A stretch of 64,000 bases of DNA, from the NCBI RefSeq assembly GCF_001687605.2, contig NZ_CP016539.2, forward strand, positions 1,146,501-1,210,500, given 5' to 3'. The notes under the pieces were generated by a model. It was not told where the DNA came from and did not search any database. It saw nothing but the letters and a program-made list of their open reading frames with translations. Position numbers and translations under genes: made by a program. This document shows, in pieces, positions 18,909 through 27,436 of this stretch; position 1 is the first letter of the stretch, and every line of letters begins with the position of its first letter. This DNA comes from Planococcus plakortidis (GTDB taxonomy: Bacteria > Bacillota > Bacilli > Bacillales_A > Planococcaceae).

Positions 18909-19500
18909 ATCTATACCGTCTAATATGGTGTACCTTATTGAACTTATTTTTTAAGGAACGTTTCTTTATATAGATTTCTTTATATATCAGCACTAGCACC
19001 AATTCACCAAGCAACATAGCAATGCAGATTCAGCCACTATCAGCATTAACTACTGATGAAGACGGTGGGGTTATGGATCAGCACCACACTCACGTACACA
19101 TTTAGAACCCCTTAGACTACATTTGATAAGCGATAGGATAAGGACAAGAAAAGCAAGGACATAAACAATGACAGCACTACACACAGCCAAGCATAGATAA
19201 AGCAAGGCAAGGCAACAGTAAGATAGGACAAGGAAGGGAAAGAACAAAAAAGAAAGAAAGGAAAAGAAATAAAGAAAGGAAATAGCAGGAATCACTATGG
19301 CTACAACCGAAGACAGGAAAGGATTAGTAGAATTTCAGTGACTATAGGAAGGGGTACATAGGGGGAGGCACCCCTTGGATATGGTCGGTCTGTTGTGTGG
19401 AATTTATAAGCAATTTTTTTGGAACTTTTTTGACATATTTCTTTCTACTATGGGAATTGGTTTATTAGTTGAAAGTTTGAAAGGTTTTTATTTTATTCCA
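18909..19500. other. Island stretch without a credible gene
   Basis: About 590 bases hold a tandem TTTCTTTATATA (near 18962-18987), a strongly purine-rich plus strand at about 19150-19290, and an AAGGGG/CCCCTT hairpin at 19349-19376. The only long frame (19071-19295, minus) encodes a hydrophobic low-complexity chain that mirrors the purine tract, so I do not call it. The composition would suit a replication or transfer origin, but no known motif is seen. Confidence 0.4.
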
Positions 19501-19534
19501 TAAAAAAAAGCAGTTAAGTTATTTTAACTGCTTA
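19501..19534 (-). terminator. Terminator after the restriction gene
   Basis: On the minus strand GCAGTTAA / TTAACTGC is followed by eight T, 41 bases after the stop of the restriction enzyme gene. Confidence 0.88.
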
Positions 19535-19575
19535 AAGTTATAGAGAGATTAAAGAGAATCATCTATAAAATTTGC

Positions 19576-20613
19576 TTAAAGAGGTTCTACTACTCTGACT
19601 TGTTTCTTTCTTTCTTTTTTTAACTTGAACGTTCTTGTAACAGACTTACCATAGCAAGATATTAAAACTTTAGCTATGGTGCCTTCTTCAACTTCTGCTG
19701 CAAACCTAACAATTCCATTATCACTTATTAGAAGTATATCTTCATACTCTACAGGAATTTCATAAGAGACTATGTCTGTTCCAGTTACTACTTCTTCTTC
19801 CTCATCAGCAAGAACGGCCACAACTTCAATTTGAAAATTTTCATCTCTTGCTAATGTTTTAGAAGGAGAGAGATTTGTCACTATTTTTTTGCAGGGTTTT
19901 CCGCTATTAAATGCGACTAATTTTTCCCAATTTATAGTACCATCTTTATTACAAAAATCATTGATAAATTCTCCAGTGAAGCGGTTAACTGCCGCATCAA
20001 AAGCTGACTTATAAACGGGTAAATGCTTTTGTGGTTTATCCCCGATTAAGTGAATAATTTTGATATAGAATTCAGGATCTCCAGTCATCCTTTCCCAAAA
20101 TACTTGACCTGCAAGTTCTCTTACACCATTTTTGTCTATAGACTGTTTTCTGCCATAACCATATCCTATAATAGGTTCAAAGACTAATTGTCTTTTTGCA
20201 AGTCTTGACCTAAGAGAACCGAAGTTTTCAATTTGTTTTTTTCTGCTAGAAGCGTTGAAGACGCTTGTTCCACTTTTAACAGCGATTGCTTCATATATAC
20301 TTTCTACTTGTCTTGTAACATCTACTCCTTCAGCAGCGGAAACCTCTCCGCCAGAAACTCTTTCTGCTAAAACTTCAAAAAAAGCATCTCCGAAAATTCC
20401 TTCATCGCTACTAGACATATAAGCGGAAAGGATTTCTTTAATAATGCTACTTGCGTCCTCATATCCAGTTGCTTTATAAAGATAAGGATTTTTTCTTGCC
20501 AAAGCTTGTTTTAACTTTAAGGTGTTTATTTTTTCAATTCGTCTTCTATAAAAGGTTTCTAATAATTCATCAACTATTGCTTCATAACGTGCTGTATCTG
20601 TATTAACGTTCAT
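19576..20613 (-). CDS. PmeII-type type II restriction endonuclease with Ig-like C-terminus
   Basis: 345 residues. The N-terminal three quarters match the pattern I know for PmeII-family restriction enzymes: ARKNPYLYKATG (about 39-50), SSSDEGIFGDAFFE (about 67-80) and EGVDVTRQVESIYEAIAVKSG (about 95-115), where Asp98, Glu108 and Lys113 are likely catalytic residues of a PD-(D/E)XK-like core. The last 90 or so residues (about 250-340), with ILLISDNGIVRFAAEVEEGT, look like a bacterial Ig-like (Big2) strand pattern. It would cut unmethylated DNA at the site protected by the adjacent methyltransferase; the recognition sequence cannot be read. It is the second gene of the pair. Confidence 0.8.
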   Translation of the reverse strand: MNVNTDTARYEAIVDELLETFYRRRIEKINTLKLKQALARKNPYLYKATGYEDASSIIKEILSAYMSSSDEGIFGDAFFEVLAERVSGGEVSAAEGVDVTRQVESIYEAIAVKSGTSVFNASSRKKQIENFGSLRSRLAKRQLVFEPIIGYGYGRKQSIDKNGVRELAGQVFWERMTGDPEFYIKIIHLIGDKPQKHLPVYKSAFDAAVNRFTGEFINDFCNKDGTINWEKLVAFNSGKPCKKIVTNLSPSKTLARDENFQIEVVAVLADEEEEVVTGTDIVSYEIPVEYEDILLISDNGIVRFAAEVEEGTIAKVLISCYGKSVTRTFKLKKERKKQVRVVEPL

Positions 20614-20637
20614 TTACTCAACTCCCTAATAATATAA

Positions 20638-20676
20638 AAACGGTCTAATTCTATAGTAATACAGAATTGACCGTTT
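20638..20676 (-). terminator. Hairpin between methyltransferase and restriction genes
   Basis: On the minus strand AAACGGTCAATTCT pairs with AGAATTAGACCGTTT (one bulged base) and is followed by TTATATT. Placed 12 bases after the methyltransferase stop and 25 before the restriction gene start, it should reduce transcription into the nuclease gene. Confidence 0.75.
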
Positions 20677-20687
20677 AGATAGAAGAA

Positions 20688-21785
20688 TTATACTGTTTGT
20701 AAAGTTCTTAATGATTGTGCAATGGATTCGCCAATAATCCTTGCTAATCGAACAGGAACTGCATTTCCGATTTGAGTATATTGCTTAGCTAGGTTTCCGC
20801 TTACATGGTAGTCAGTAGGAAACTCTTGGATTGCAAGATACTCCTCAATACTTAAAGGTCTATTTTCTATTGGATGACCTAAATTAGTGCTTTTTTGCAT
20901 TGGGGAAGTTAACAAAGTAGGAGAAGGACTATCTAAACGAATTCTTCTATAGAAACCTACTTTTCCTCCTCCAGAAGTGTAAGCACCTCCCATAGCTTCT
21001 TGTACTATCTCTGGAGGCAGGTCTCGCCAATTTCCACCACCCTGTGGAATCATTTGCATATATCGAAGTCTATCAGTAGAGTAATTTGGATAGTGGTGTT
21101 CTATGTTTTCCAACTCATTCATAATATGATTAAAAGTTCTCCAAGGAAATAAACCATCTGTACCGTACTGGTTATGTGTTGGTTCAGGAAAAGAGTAAGT
21201 TATATCTAAATCATTTCGAACACCGATAATAAAAACACGTTCTCTTTTTTGGGGAACTCCATAATTCGCAGCATTAACAATATTAGTAGTGACATTATAA
21301 TTTCCAATTCTCTCTAATAAGAACTGTAAAGCACTTCCTGGCATTTCATCAGTATCTAACACAGGAAAGTCATTTCCTCTTTGGTTAATAGGCCGATGTC
21401 TTAAAGAAGCTGATAAAAATCCTTTTACATTTTCTAATACAAAAAAATTAGGTTGAAGTTCATTTACTAAATCTGCGAAATGAAGCATCGCTTGTCCTCT
21501 TGGATCTGCAAAAGCCTGTCTTTTTCCAGCTGTAGAAAAACTTTGACAAGGAGACCCTCCTACAACTAAATGAATTTCTTCATCTCTCTCCAAACCAGCT
21601 TCTTGTCTAACCCTCTCACCATCGTAATCCATAATATCACCTTGCCTAACATTATGGTGATTATTACTAATTAAAGTATTACAGTATACTTCTTCTAATT
21701 CCAACGCTAATTTAATATCAAAGCCAGCTTCTTGAATTCCTATATCTAAACCGCCTGCACCTGAAAAAAAGGATATTGCATTCAT
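20688..21785 (-). CDS. DNA (cytosine-5-)-methyltransferase
   Basis: 365 residues with C5-methyltransferase motifs in order: motif I SFFSGAGGLDIG (about 5-16), motif IV GGSPCQSFSTAG with catalytic Cys80, motif VI ENVKGF (about 118-123), motif VIII around NYGVPQKRERVFIIG, and motif X QYTQIGNAVPVRLA near the end. It methylates cytosine at the site cut by the neighbouring enzyme and protects the host. ATG at 21785 follows GAGGTG. It lies upstream of the restriction gene in the transcript, so protection comes first. Confidence 0.95.
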   Translation of the reverse strand: MNAISFFSGAGGLDIGIQEAGFDIKLALELEEVYCNTLISNNHHNVRQGDIMDYDGERVRQEAGLERDEEIHLVVGGSPCQSFSTAGKRQAFADPRGQAMLHFADLVNELQPNFFVLENVKGFLSASLRHRPINQRGNDFPVLDTDEMPGSALQFLLERIGNYNVTTNIVNAANYGVPQKRERVFIIGVRNDLDITYSFPEPTHNQYGTDGLFPWRTFNHIMNELENIEHHYPNYSTDRLRYMQMIPQGGGNWRDLPPEIVQEAMGGAYTSGGGKVGFYRRIRLDSPSPTLLTSPMQKSTNLGHPIENRPLSIEEYLAIQEFPTDYHVSGNLAKQYTQIGNAVPVRLARIIGESIAQSLRTLQTV

Positions 21786-21818
21786 ATATACACCTCATCT
21801 AAACATTTTAATGAATTA

Positions 21819-21847
21819 AGTATAGCATCTTGACTATCTTCGGTCCA
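21819..21847 (-). promoter_or_regulatory. Promoter of the methyltransferase gene
   Basis: On the minus strand TGGACC (21842-21847) and TATACT (21819-21824) are 17 bases apart, about 34 bases before the start codon. Confidence 0.55.
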
Positions 21848-22106
21848 CTCTTAAAAACCTTAAATTTTATTATACCTTAGGAACGGAAGTTCCGTCACAA
21901 TATGAAATTTTAGACTTCGTTATTATTTTAAAGATGAAATAGAGTAGGGAAAAATTTCTTAAGCTTCTGTTTAAATTACTATCGATGTAATATATACTAT
22001 TATATAGAAGGTCTTTGAACCAAGTTCGTAGATATGTAATACTCCCTAATGAGTAAAACCTTGATATTATCAACTTTGCTAAAACTTATTTAAAAGTAGC
22101 TGAATT
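21848..22106. other. Right end of the island, no credible gene
   Basis: AT-rich DNA with one 67-codon minus frame lacking a ribosome site and motifs. I see no convincing gene before attR. Confidence 0.5.
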
Positions 22107-22140
22107 TCTGGACGCGGGTTCGACTCCCGCCGTCTCCATA
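22107..22140 (+). repeat. attR, 34-bp direct repeat
   Basis: A second perfect copy of 14643-14676. It marks the right junction of the island and is followed 16 bases later by the terminator that belongs to ssrA. Confidence 0.93.
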
Positions 22141-22155
22141 GAAGTTTATGGAGTT

Positions 22156-22199
22156 AAAAAACGCCAAAATCCTTTGATAAGGGTTTTGGCGTTTTTTGT
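22156..22199 (+). terminator. Displaced native ssrA terminator
   Basis: AACGCCAAAATCC (22160-22172) and GGGTTTTGGCGTT (22181-22193) form a strong stem with a T tail on the plus strand. No plus-strand gene precedes it except the att copy, so it most likely ended ssrA before the insertion. Confidence 0.85.
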
Positions 22200-22303
22200 T
22201 TAGGGGAAAACGACAAGGGAACTGTAGTCATTGTTTCATATGTAAAATGCGTTCACATTAAAGCACCTTTAATATAATGGTTAATCGTTCTCGGTACTAA
22301 TTT

Positions 22304-22340
22304 CAAAAAAACCGGCAGCTCTGTTTAAGAGCTGCCGGTT
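22304..22340 (-). terminator. Terminator after the aldehyde dehydrogenase gene
   Basis: On the minus strand AACCGGCAGCTC / GAGCTGCCGGTT is followed by T7. Confidence 0.9.
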
Positions 22341-22345
22341 CGTAT

Positions 22346-23818
22346 TTATTTCTTCGTATTGTCCACAAACGCCCCGTACTGTCTGCGCTGATGCTGCACG
22401 GACAGCCATTTCAAGGTAGTGAACTCTTCGAGTACCCATTCGCCGTTAAAGCGTCCGAGGCCGGAGTCTTTTTCGCCACCGAATGGCATATGTGCTTCGT
22501 CGTTGACAGGTTGATCGTTGACGTGGATCATGCCCGTGTGGATTTGGTGGGCAATGTTCGTTGCGTGTTCGATATTCGCCGAATGCACAGCGCCGCTCAA
22601 TCCGAACGGATACTTATTGGCCTGTTCGATGACTTCCTCGTCGCTATCGAACGGAATGAGGATCGCGACAGGGCCGAAGATTTCATTTTCCGCAAGCGGC
22701 ATGTCATTCGTGACGCCGGTCAAGACGGTCGGCTCGAGGACATTGCCATCTGCTTTGCCGCCGAGGCGGATCTTCGCGCCTTGTTCGACCGTGGCATCGA
22801 TGTCTTTCAGGATGCGGTCGACTTGGTCGCGGTTGATCAGCGGACCGACTTGCGTATCCATATCTTCGGGATTGCCGTATTTCAAGTTGCCGGCACGTTC
22901 GATGAATTGCTCAGCAAAGTCATCGTAAAGGTCCTTATGGACAAAGATGCGGTTGACGGACATGCAGATCTGCCCTTGGTGATAGAATTTGCCAAAGAGG
23001 GCCGAGTCGACTGCCTGGTCGATATCGGCATCTTCAAGGACGATGAAATTATTATTGCCGCCAAGTTCCAAGGCGGTTTTCTTCAAAGCGCCCCCGGCCA
23101 GTTCGCCGATGTGTTTCCCGACTGGCGTCGAGCCGGTGAATGAAATAAGGCGAGGCGTTGGATGCGTGACGATGTCATCTCCAATTTCGGAGCCACGGCC
23201 AACCACTACGTTCAATAGCCCTTTAGGCAGGCCAGCTGCTTCGAAGAGGCTCGCGAACAACAACCCGCCAGTGACGGGCGTATCGGTTGCGGGTTTGATG
23301 ACGACGGCATTGCCGGTGGCAAGTGCCGGTGCGATGGAACGCATCGCCAAATGGAACGGGAAGTTCCACGGGCTGATGATGCCGATGACGCCGATGGGGT
23401 TGCGGTAGACGCGGTTTTCCTTACCGGCTTGTTGCGACGGCATGATTTTCCCTTCCATGCGGAACGGGAACGTCGCCGCTTCTTTCAGGATGTTCAACGA
23501 GGCGCCGAACTCGACGGTCGCTTTGATTTTCGTGCTGCCGGCTTCTTTGATGAGCCAATCGATAATCAGTTCCTTATTTTCTTTCATGACTTCAATGGCT
23601 TTTTCCATGACAGCTTGTTTCGCTTGTGGCAATTCCTGCGACCAAGCGAGCTGTGCCGTTTCGGCCGCTTGGTAGGCAGCATCCAAATCGCTCTTATCGG
23701 CTGCCTGTGTCGTAACCAGTTCTTCGCCGGTGAACGGATTGGTGTTTTTCATGGTGCTGTCGCTAGACCCCGCCATCCATTCACCATTTATATATATCTT
23801 GGAAAAATCGGTATTCAT
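22346..23818 (-). CDS. NAD(P)-dependent aldehyde dehydrogenase
   Basis: 490 residues from ATG at 23818; GGAGA lies upstream and overlaps a longer in-frame TTG start. Family signatures are PWNFPFHLAMRSIAPAL (about 150-166), the general base in ELGGNN (about 256) and the catalytic cysteine in GQICMSVNR (about 290). It oxidises aldehydes to acids; the closest type I recognise is the benzaldehyde or aryl-aldehyde group, but the substrate is not provable from sequence. It lies 20 bases after the SDR gene, so the two form an operon, probably for stress-linked aldehyde and ketone removal given the sigma-B-like promoter upstream. Confidence 0.92.
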   Translation of the reverse strand: MNTDFSKIYINGEWMAGSSDSTMKNTNPFTGEELVTTQAADKSDLDAAYQAAETAQLAWSQELPQAKQAVMEKAIEVMKENKELIIDWLIKEAGSTKIKATVEFGASLNILKEAATFPFRMEGKIMPSQQAGKENRVYRNPIGVIGIISPWNFPFHLAMRSIAPALATGNAVVIKPATDTPVTGGLLFASLFEAAGLPKGLLNVVVGRGSEIGDDIVTHPTPRLISFTGSTPVGKHIGELAGGALKKTALELGGNNNFIVLEDADIDQAVDSALFGKFYHQGQICMSVNRIFVHKDLYDDFAEQFIERAGNLKYGNPEDMDTQVGPLINRDQVDRILKDIDATVEQGAKIRLGGKADGNVLEPTVLTGVTNDMPLAENEIFGPVAILIPFDSDEEVIEQANKYPFGLSGAVHSANIEHATNIAHQIHTGMIHVNDQPVNDEAHMPFGGEKDSGLGRFNGEWVLEEFTTLKWLSVQHQRRQYGAFVDNTKK

Positions 23819-23838
23819 ATGAATCGTCTCCAATCTGA

Positions 23839-24573
23839 TTAAGGCTGTTGTCTAGGGCGTATGAGGATTTCGTTGACATCGACATGGGCCGGTTGTTCTA
23901 CGGCATAGGCGATGGCATTCGCGATATCTTTCGCCTGCAGCATTTCCATGGACATGCTCTTGAAGCTGTCGAGCACATCTTCATCGGTGATCGTATGGGT
24001 CAATTCCGTTTCCACCGCACCCGGCGATACAATCGTCACACGGATTTCATGAGATGGGTCGATTTCCTGGCGCAGCCCATCCGAAATCGCGCGGACTGCG
24101 TATTTTGTCCCGCTGTAGACAGCGCTGCCTTTTGAGACCTGGTGGCCGGCAACCGATGAGACATTGAGGATATGCCCGGATTTCTGTCGTTCCATAATCG
24201 GGAGTACAGCTGCGATGCCATAAAGGACCCCTTTGATGTTGACGTCGACCATCTTGTCCCATTCATCGATTTTCAGCTTGTTCATAAAGGACAATGGCAT
24301 CAGGCCGGCGTTATTGACGAAAACATCGATTCGGCCGGTTTTATCGAGTGCCGCTTGTGCCAGTTGTTTCATTTCCTCTGCTGAGGTGACATCGGTCACT
24401 TTGTAATCCGCGTTTCCGCCTTCCGCTTCGATTTCCTTTTTCAGTTCTGCCAAGCGTTCTTCGCGCCGTGCAGCGAGCATGACATGATAGCCTTTTTCCG
24501 CCAATTCCTTTGCGGTCGCTTGGCCGATGCCGCTGCTTGCACCTGTGATAATTGCGGTTTTTTTCTCTGTCAT
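23839..24573 (-). CDS. Short-chain dehydrogenase/reductase
   Basis: 244 residues, classical SDR. The cofactor motif is GASSGIG (about 11-17), then NNAG (about 88-91), a catalytic serine in NVSSVAG, and YSGTKYA (about 150-156) with the catalytic tyrosine and lysine. ARREER after the second strand suggests NADP use. It probably reduces a carbonyl or oxidises an alcohol; the substrate is unknown. ATG at 24573 follows GGAGCTG. First gene of the operon with the aldehyde dehydrogenase. Confidence 0.92.
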   Translation of the reverse strand: MTEKKTAIITGASSGIGQATAKELAEKGYHVMLAARREERLAELKKEIEAEGGNADYKVTDVTSAEEMKQLAQAALDKTGRIDVFVNNAGLMPLSFMNKLKIDEWDKMVDVNIKGVLYGIAAVLPIMERQKSGHILNVSSVAGHQVSKGSAVYSGTKYAVRAISDGLRQEIDPSHEIRVTIVSPGAVETELTHTITDEDVLDSFKSMSMEMLQAKDIANAIAYAVEQPAHVDVNEILIRPRQQP

Positions 24574-24641
24574 ATCTATTCAGCTCCAATTCTGGTTTGA
24601 TTATGGGCGAAAATGTCCTGAAATAAAGACATCTTATTCCC

Positions 24642-24668
24642 TTACCCGCAACAGAGGATTCCTTAAAC
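24642..24668 (-). promoter_or_regulatory. Sigma-B-like promoter of the SDR-aldehyde dehydrogenase operon
   Basis: On the minus strand GTTTAA (24663-24668), 15 bases, then GGGTAA (24642-24647): a perfect -35 and five of six at -10 for the general-stress factor. About 70 bases before the SDR start. The remaining DNA to the BCCT promoter shows no credible gene. Confidence 0.6.
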
Positions 24669-24901
24669 AATTGGCCGGCGCGGAGTGATGAATATTATGT
24701 CAGAAATATATTGGCTTAAAGGGCGGGGGGCTTTGATGAAAATGAAAAATAGGATTTTATGTAAAAACTTCACTTGGAAGTTATTGAAAAACTCAAATAA
24801 ATAGAGTGGGCAATTGGTCTTAATTTCCATTGTTTCATCACCCATGGCAATGGGTATTTGATATTGAAGCCTAACAATCTGTTGATACATAATTCAGACA
24901 G

Positions 24902-24930
24902 TTGACAAGCTCTCTAATGTTCCGTACCGT
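24902..24930 (+). promoter_or_regulatory. Promoter of the BCCT transporter
   Basis: A perfect TTGACA (24902-24907) is 17 bases from a weak TACCGT (24925-24930), 36 bases before the start codon. Confidence 0.5.
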
Positions 24931-24965
24931 AATAACTTGTGAAGAAATTCAAAGGAGGAGACTAT

Positions 24966-26462
24966 ATGAAGAAAGTAACAAACGTGTTTTGGATTGCGCT
25001 AGTTCTGATTGCGTTGGCAGTTGGATACGGTGCACTCGCTCCAGAACATTTTGCGGAAGTTACCGGCAATATAGAATCATTCCTGACGACTTCGTTCGGT
25101 TGGTATTATTTGTTGATCGTTTCGGTAATGGTGCTGTTTTGCCTGTACTTCCTCGTTAGCCCGATGGGGCAGATTCGTTTAGGGAAAGACACGGACAAAC
25201 CGGAATATTCATTTGCAACGTGGATTGCGATGCTGTTTTCAGCAGGCATGGGCATCGGGCTCGTGTTCTGGGGTGCGGCAGAGCCGCTTTCGCATTTCGC
25301 GATCGACCCGGCGACAGCTGAGCCGGGCTCCCAGGAAGCGTTCCGGGAATCCATGCGGTTTACATTTTTCCATTGGGGCATCCATGCGTGGGCGATCTAT
25401 GCGGTAGTTGCATTATCCTTGGCATATTTCCAATTCCGTAAAGGCGAACCGGGGCTTATTTCCTCGACACTTCGCCCATTGTTCGGCGACCGCATGAAAG
25501 GTCCATGGGGTGTGCTCGTCGACGTCATCGCCGTATTCGCCACAGCGGTCGGGGTCGCGACGACGCTCGGCTTCGGTGCCATCCAAATCAACGGTGGGCT
25601 CGCTTATTTGTTTGACGGCATTCCAGGCGACAGCCTTATCACGCAAATCATCATCATTGCAGTGGTCACGGTGCTATTCATGATTTCATCCTGGTCTGGC
25701 CTCAGTAAAGGGATCAAGTACCTTTCTAATACGAATATGGTACTGGCGGTCACCTTGTTGATTTTGGTCATCGTTCTCGGCCCAACCTTATTGATTTTCA
25801 ATATGTTCACCGATTCACTCGGCAGTTATTTCCAGAACTTGATCAATATGAGTTTCCGTGCAGCTCCGATCAATGGGGAGAACCGCTCTTGGATCGATGG
25901 CTGGACCATCTTCTATTGGGCTTGGTGGATTTCGTGGTCGCCGTTCGTCGGGATTTTCATCGCTCGAGTCTCAAAAGGCCGCACCATCCGGGAATTCCTG
26001 TTCGGCGTCTTGCTCATTCCGACGTTCATCAGCTTTATCTGGTTCGCGGCATTCGGTACAACGGCCATCGATGTCCAAAGCAGCGGCGTCGACTTGACAG
26101 GCTTATTGACGGAAGAGACTTTGTTTGCGGTGTTTAATGAATTGCCGCTTGGCATGCTCTTGTCGATCGTCGCCGTGTTGCTCATTTCGACATTCTTCAT
26201 CACGTCAGCCGACTCGGCCACATTCGTGCTAGGCATGCAGACTTCCAACGGATCGCTGGATCCAGCGAATGCCGTGAAGCTGACATGGGGGATTGCACAA
26301 TCGACCATCGCGGTCATCCTGCTCTTTGCAGGAGGCCTCGGGTCCTTGCAGACGGCATTGATCATCGCGGCCTTCCCGTTCTCGTTCATCATGCTATTGA
26401 TGATGGCGTCGTTCTATAAATCCTTGAACCTCGAGTACAAAGCAATCAAGCGCAAACGATAA
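24966..26462 (+). CDS. BCCT family transporter (glycine betaine/choline/carnitine type)
   Basis: 498 residues with about twelve membrane helices. Signatures: [16 protein letters not shown] (about 95-110), with the small-residue run typical of sodium-coupled betaine carriers, and the aromatic-rich [20 protein letters not shown] helix (about 316-335) followed by KGRTIREF. It likely imports a compatible solute such as glycine betaine with sodium. The cytoplasmic C-terminal tail is short and basic, so osmotic sensing through a long tail is unlikely. ATG at 24966 follows AAAGGAGGAG; the longer in-frame start lies before that site. It is divergent from the SDR gene. Confidence 0.92.
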   Translation: MKKVTNVFWIALVLIALAVGYGALAPEHFAEVTGNIESFLTTSFGWYYLLIVSVMVLFCLYFLVSPMGQIRLGKDTDKPEYSFATWIAMLFSAGMGIGLVFWGAAEPLSHFAIDPATAEPGSQEAFRESMRFTFFHWGIHAWAIYAVVALSLAYFQFRKGEPGLISSTLRPLFGDRMKGPWGVLVDVIAVFATAVGVATTLGFGAIQINGGLAYLFDGIPGDSLITQIIIIAVVTVLFMISSWSGLSKGIKYLSNTNMVLAVTLLILVIVLGPTLLIFNMFTDSLGSYFQNLINMSFRAAPINGENRSWIDGWTIFYWAWWISWSPFVGIFIARVSKGRTIREFLFGVLLIPTFISFIWFAAFGTTAIDVQSSGVDLTGLLTEETLFAVFNELPLGMLLSIVAVLLISTFFITSADSATFVLGMQTSNGSLDPANAVKLTWGIAQSTIAVILLFAGGLGSLQTALIIAAFPFSFIMLLMMASFYKSLNLEYKAIKRKR

Positions 26463-26469
26463 GCAATAA

Positions 26470-26502
26470 AAAAGGGTGCCGGAAGTCCGGCGCCCTTTTT
26501 CT
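26470..26502 (+). terminator. Terminator after the BCCT gene
   Basis: AAGGGTGCCGG / CCGGCGCCCTT stem with one G-U and a T tail. Confidence 0.9.
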
Positions 26503-26557
26503 ATGGAAAGTCGCGTATAATGGGTAATGGATATCGTGTTGAATGGAGGAATAGTTT

Positions 26558-27436
26558 TTGGAGAAACCACATATTATGCTGATTGACGGGATGGCGCTGT
26601 TATTCCGTTCGTATTTTGCAACAGCGGGCGTCGGGCAATTTTTCCGCACCGAGAGCGGCCTCGCCACAAACGGCGTGCAAGGGTTCGCGCGCCACGTGCT
26701 CACCGCAAAGTCATTGATGAAACCGAGCCATATTGCGGTATGCTGGGATATGGGCGCGCATACGTTCCGTACAGAAATGTTCGATGGCTATAAAGCAAAC
26801 CGCCCGGAACCGCCTGAAGATATGCTGCATCAATTCGACCAGGCGCGGGAAGTGTCTGAGCTCCTCGGATGGAAAAATTACGGGGAGAAAGGCATCGAAG
26901 CGGATGACTTTATCGGCTCGTTTACGAAAAAATGGCCAGATGAGGCAGATTATACGATCATCACAGGCGATAAAGACATGCTTCAGTTATTGAACCCGTC
27001 TGTCAAGATCGCTTTCATGAAAAAAGGATTCCATGTCTATGACCTGTACACCGATCAGCGTTTCCGGGAAGAGTACGAGATCTTGCCTAAGCAATTTGCC
27101 GATGTGAAGGCGTTCATGGGAGATCCAAGTGACGGCTACCCAGGCGTCAAAGGCATTGGGCCGAAGACGGCGCTTCAATTGATCCAGCGCTACGGGTCGG
27201 TCGAAGGGGTGCTTGAACATATTGAGGAATTGAAGCCGGCGCAAAGAAGGAAAATCGAGGAAGACCGGGACATGCTCGCGCTATCGAAAAAGCTGGCGGT
27301 CATCAAAGATGACCTCCAGCTCGATGTGGCACTCGAGGAAATTGCCGTGCCCGATTATTCTTCTGATCTGGTGAGGATATGCGATGAGCGGGAATTCCGC
27401 TTGCTCGCAAGGCTTTTGGAAAAATCATTCACCTGA
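26558..27436 (+). CDS. ypcP: 5-to-3 exonuclease (YpcP type)
   Basis: 292 residues from TTG at 26558, preceded by AATGGAGGAATAG. It has the PIN-like FLAP domain with acidic metal residues in IDGMALLFRSYF, GIEADDF, GDKDMLQL and the helix-hairpin-helix DGYPGVKGIGPKTALQLI (about 192-210). It matches the free-standing counterpart of the DNA polymerase I 5-nuclease domain, which removes RNA primers and flaps at Okazaki fragments. Its last four codons overlap the end of the convergent C39-like gene. Confidence 0.92.
   Translation: MEKPHIMLIDGMALLFRSYFATAGVGQFFRTESGLATNGVQGFARHVLTAKSLMKPSHIAVCWDMGAHTFRTEMFDGYKANRPEPPEDMLHQFDQAREVSELLGWKNYGEKGIEADDFIGSFTKKWPDEADYTIITGDKDMLQLLNPSVKIAFMKKGFHVYDLYTDQRFREEYEILPKQFADVKAFMGDPSDGYPGVKGIGPKTALQLIQRYGSVEGVLEHIEELKPAQRRKIEEDRDMLALSKKLAVIKDDLQLDVALEEIAVPDYSSDLVRICDEREFRLLARLLEKSFT

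Larger units (their letters stand above)
14643..22140 (+). mobile_element. Integrative genomic island at the ssrA 3-prime end
   Basis: A region of about 7.5 kb is bounded by 34-bp perfect direct repeats of the tmRNA 3-prime end. It is clearly more AT-rich than its flanks and starts with a tyrosine recombinase next to the left repeat. Contents in order: integrase, helicase-like P-loop gene, two 55-codon ORFs, a serine recombinase with a 76-residue partner on the minus strand, about 0.7 kb without clear genes, then a restriction enzyme and cytosine methyltransferase on the minus strand. No conjugation, capsid or terminase gene is visible, so it is a small defence-carrying island that may need a helper to move. 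Confidence 0.92.

Noticed and set aside
19071..19295. 74-codon hydrophobic minus-strand frame in the island
   Set aside because: Its low-complexity hydrophobic sequence is the complement of a purine tract; no ribosome site.
21870..22073. 67-codon minus-strand frame near attR
   Set aside because: No ribosome site, no motif, ordinary for AT-rich DNA.
14643..22140. CRISPR array or prophage in the island
   Set aside because: No regularly spaced repeats and no structural, lysis or terminase genes are present.
22391..23143. 250-codon plus-strand frame opposite the aldehyde dehydrogenase
   Set aside because: Shadow of a well-supported gene; composition follows the third-codon-position bias of the real gene.
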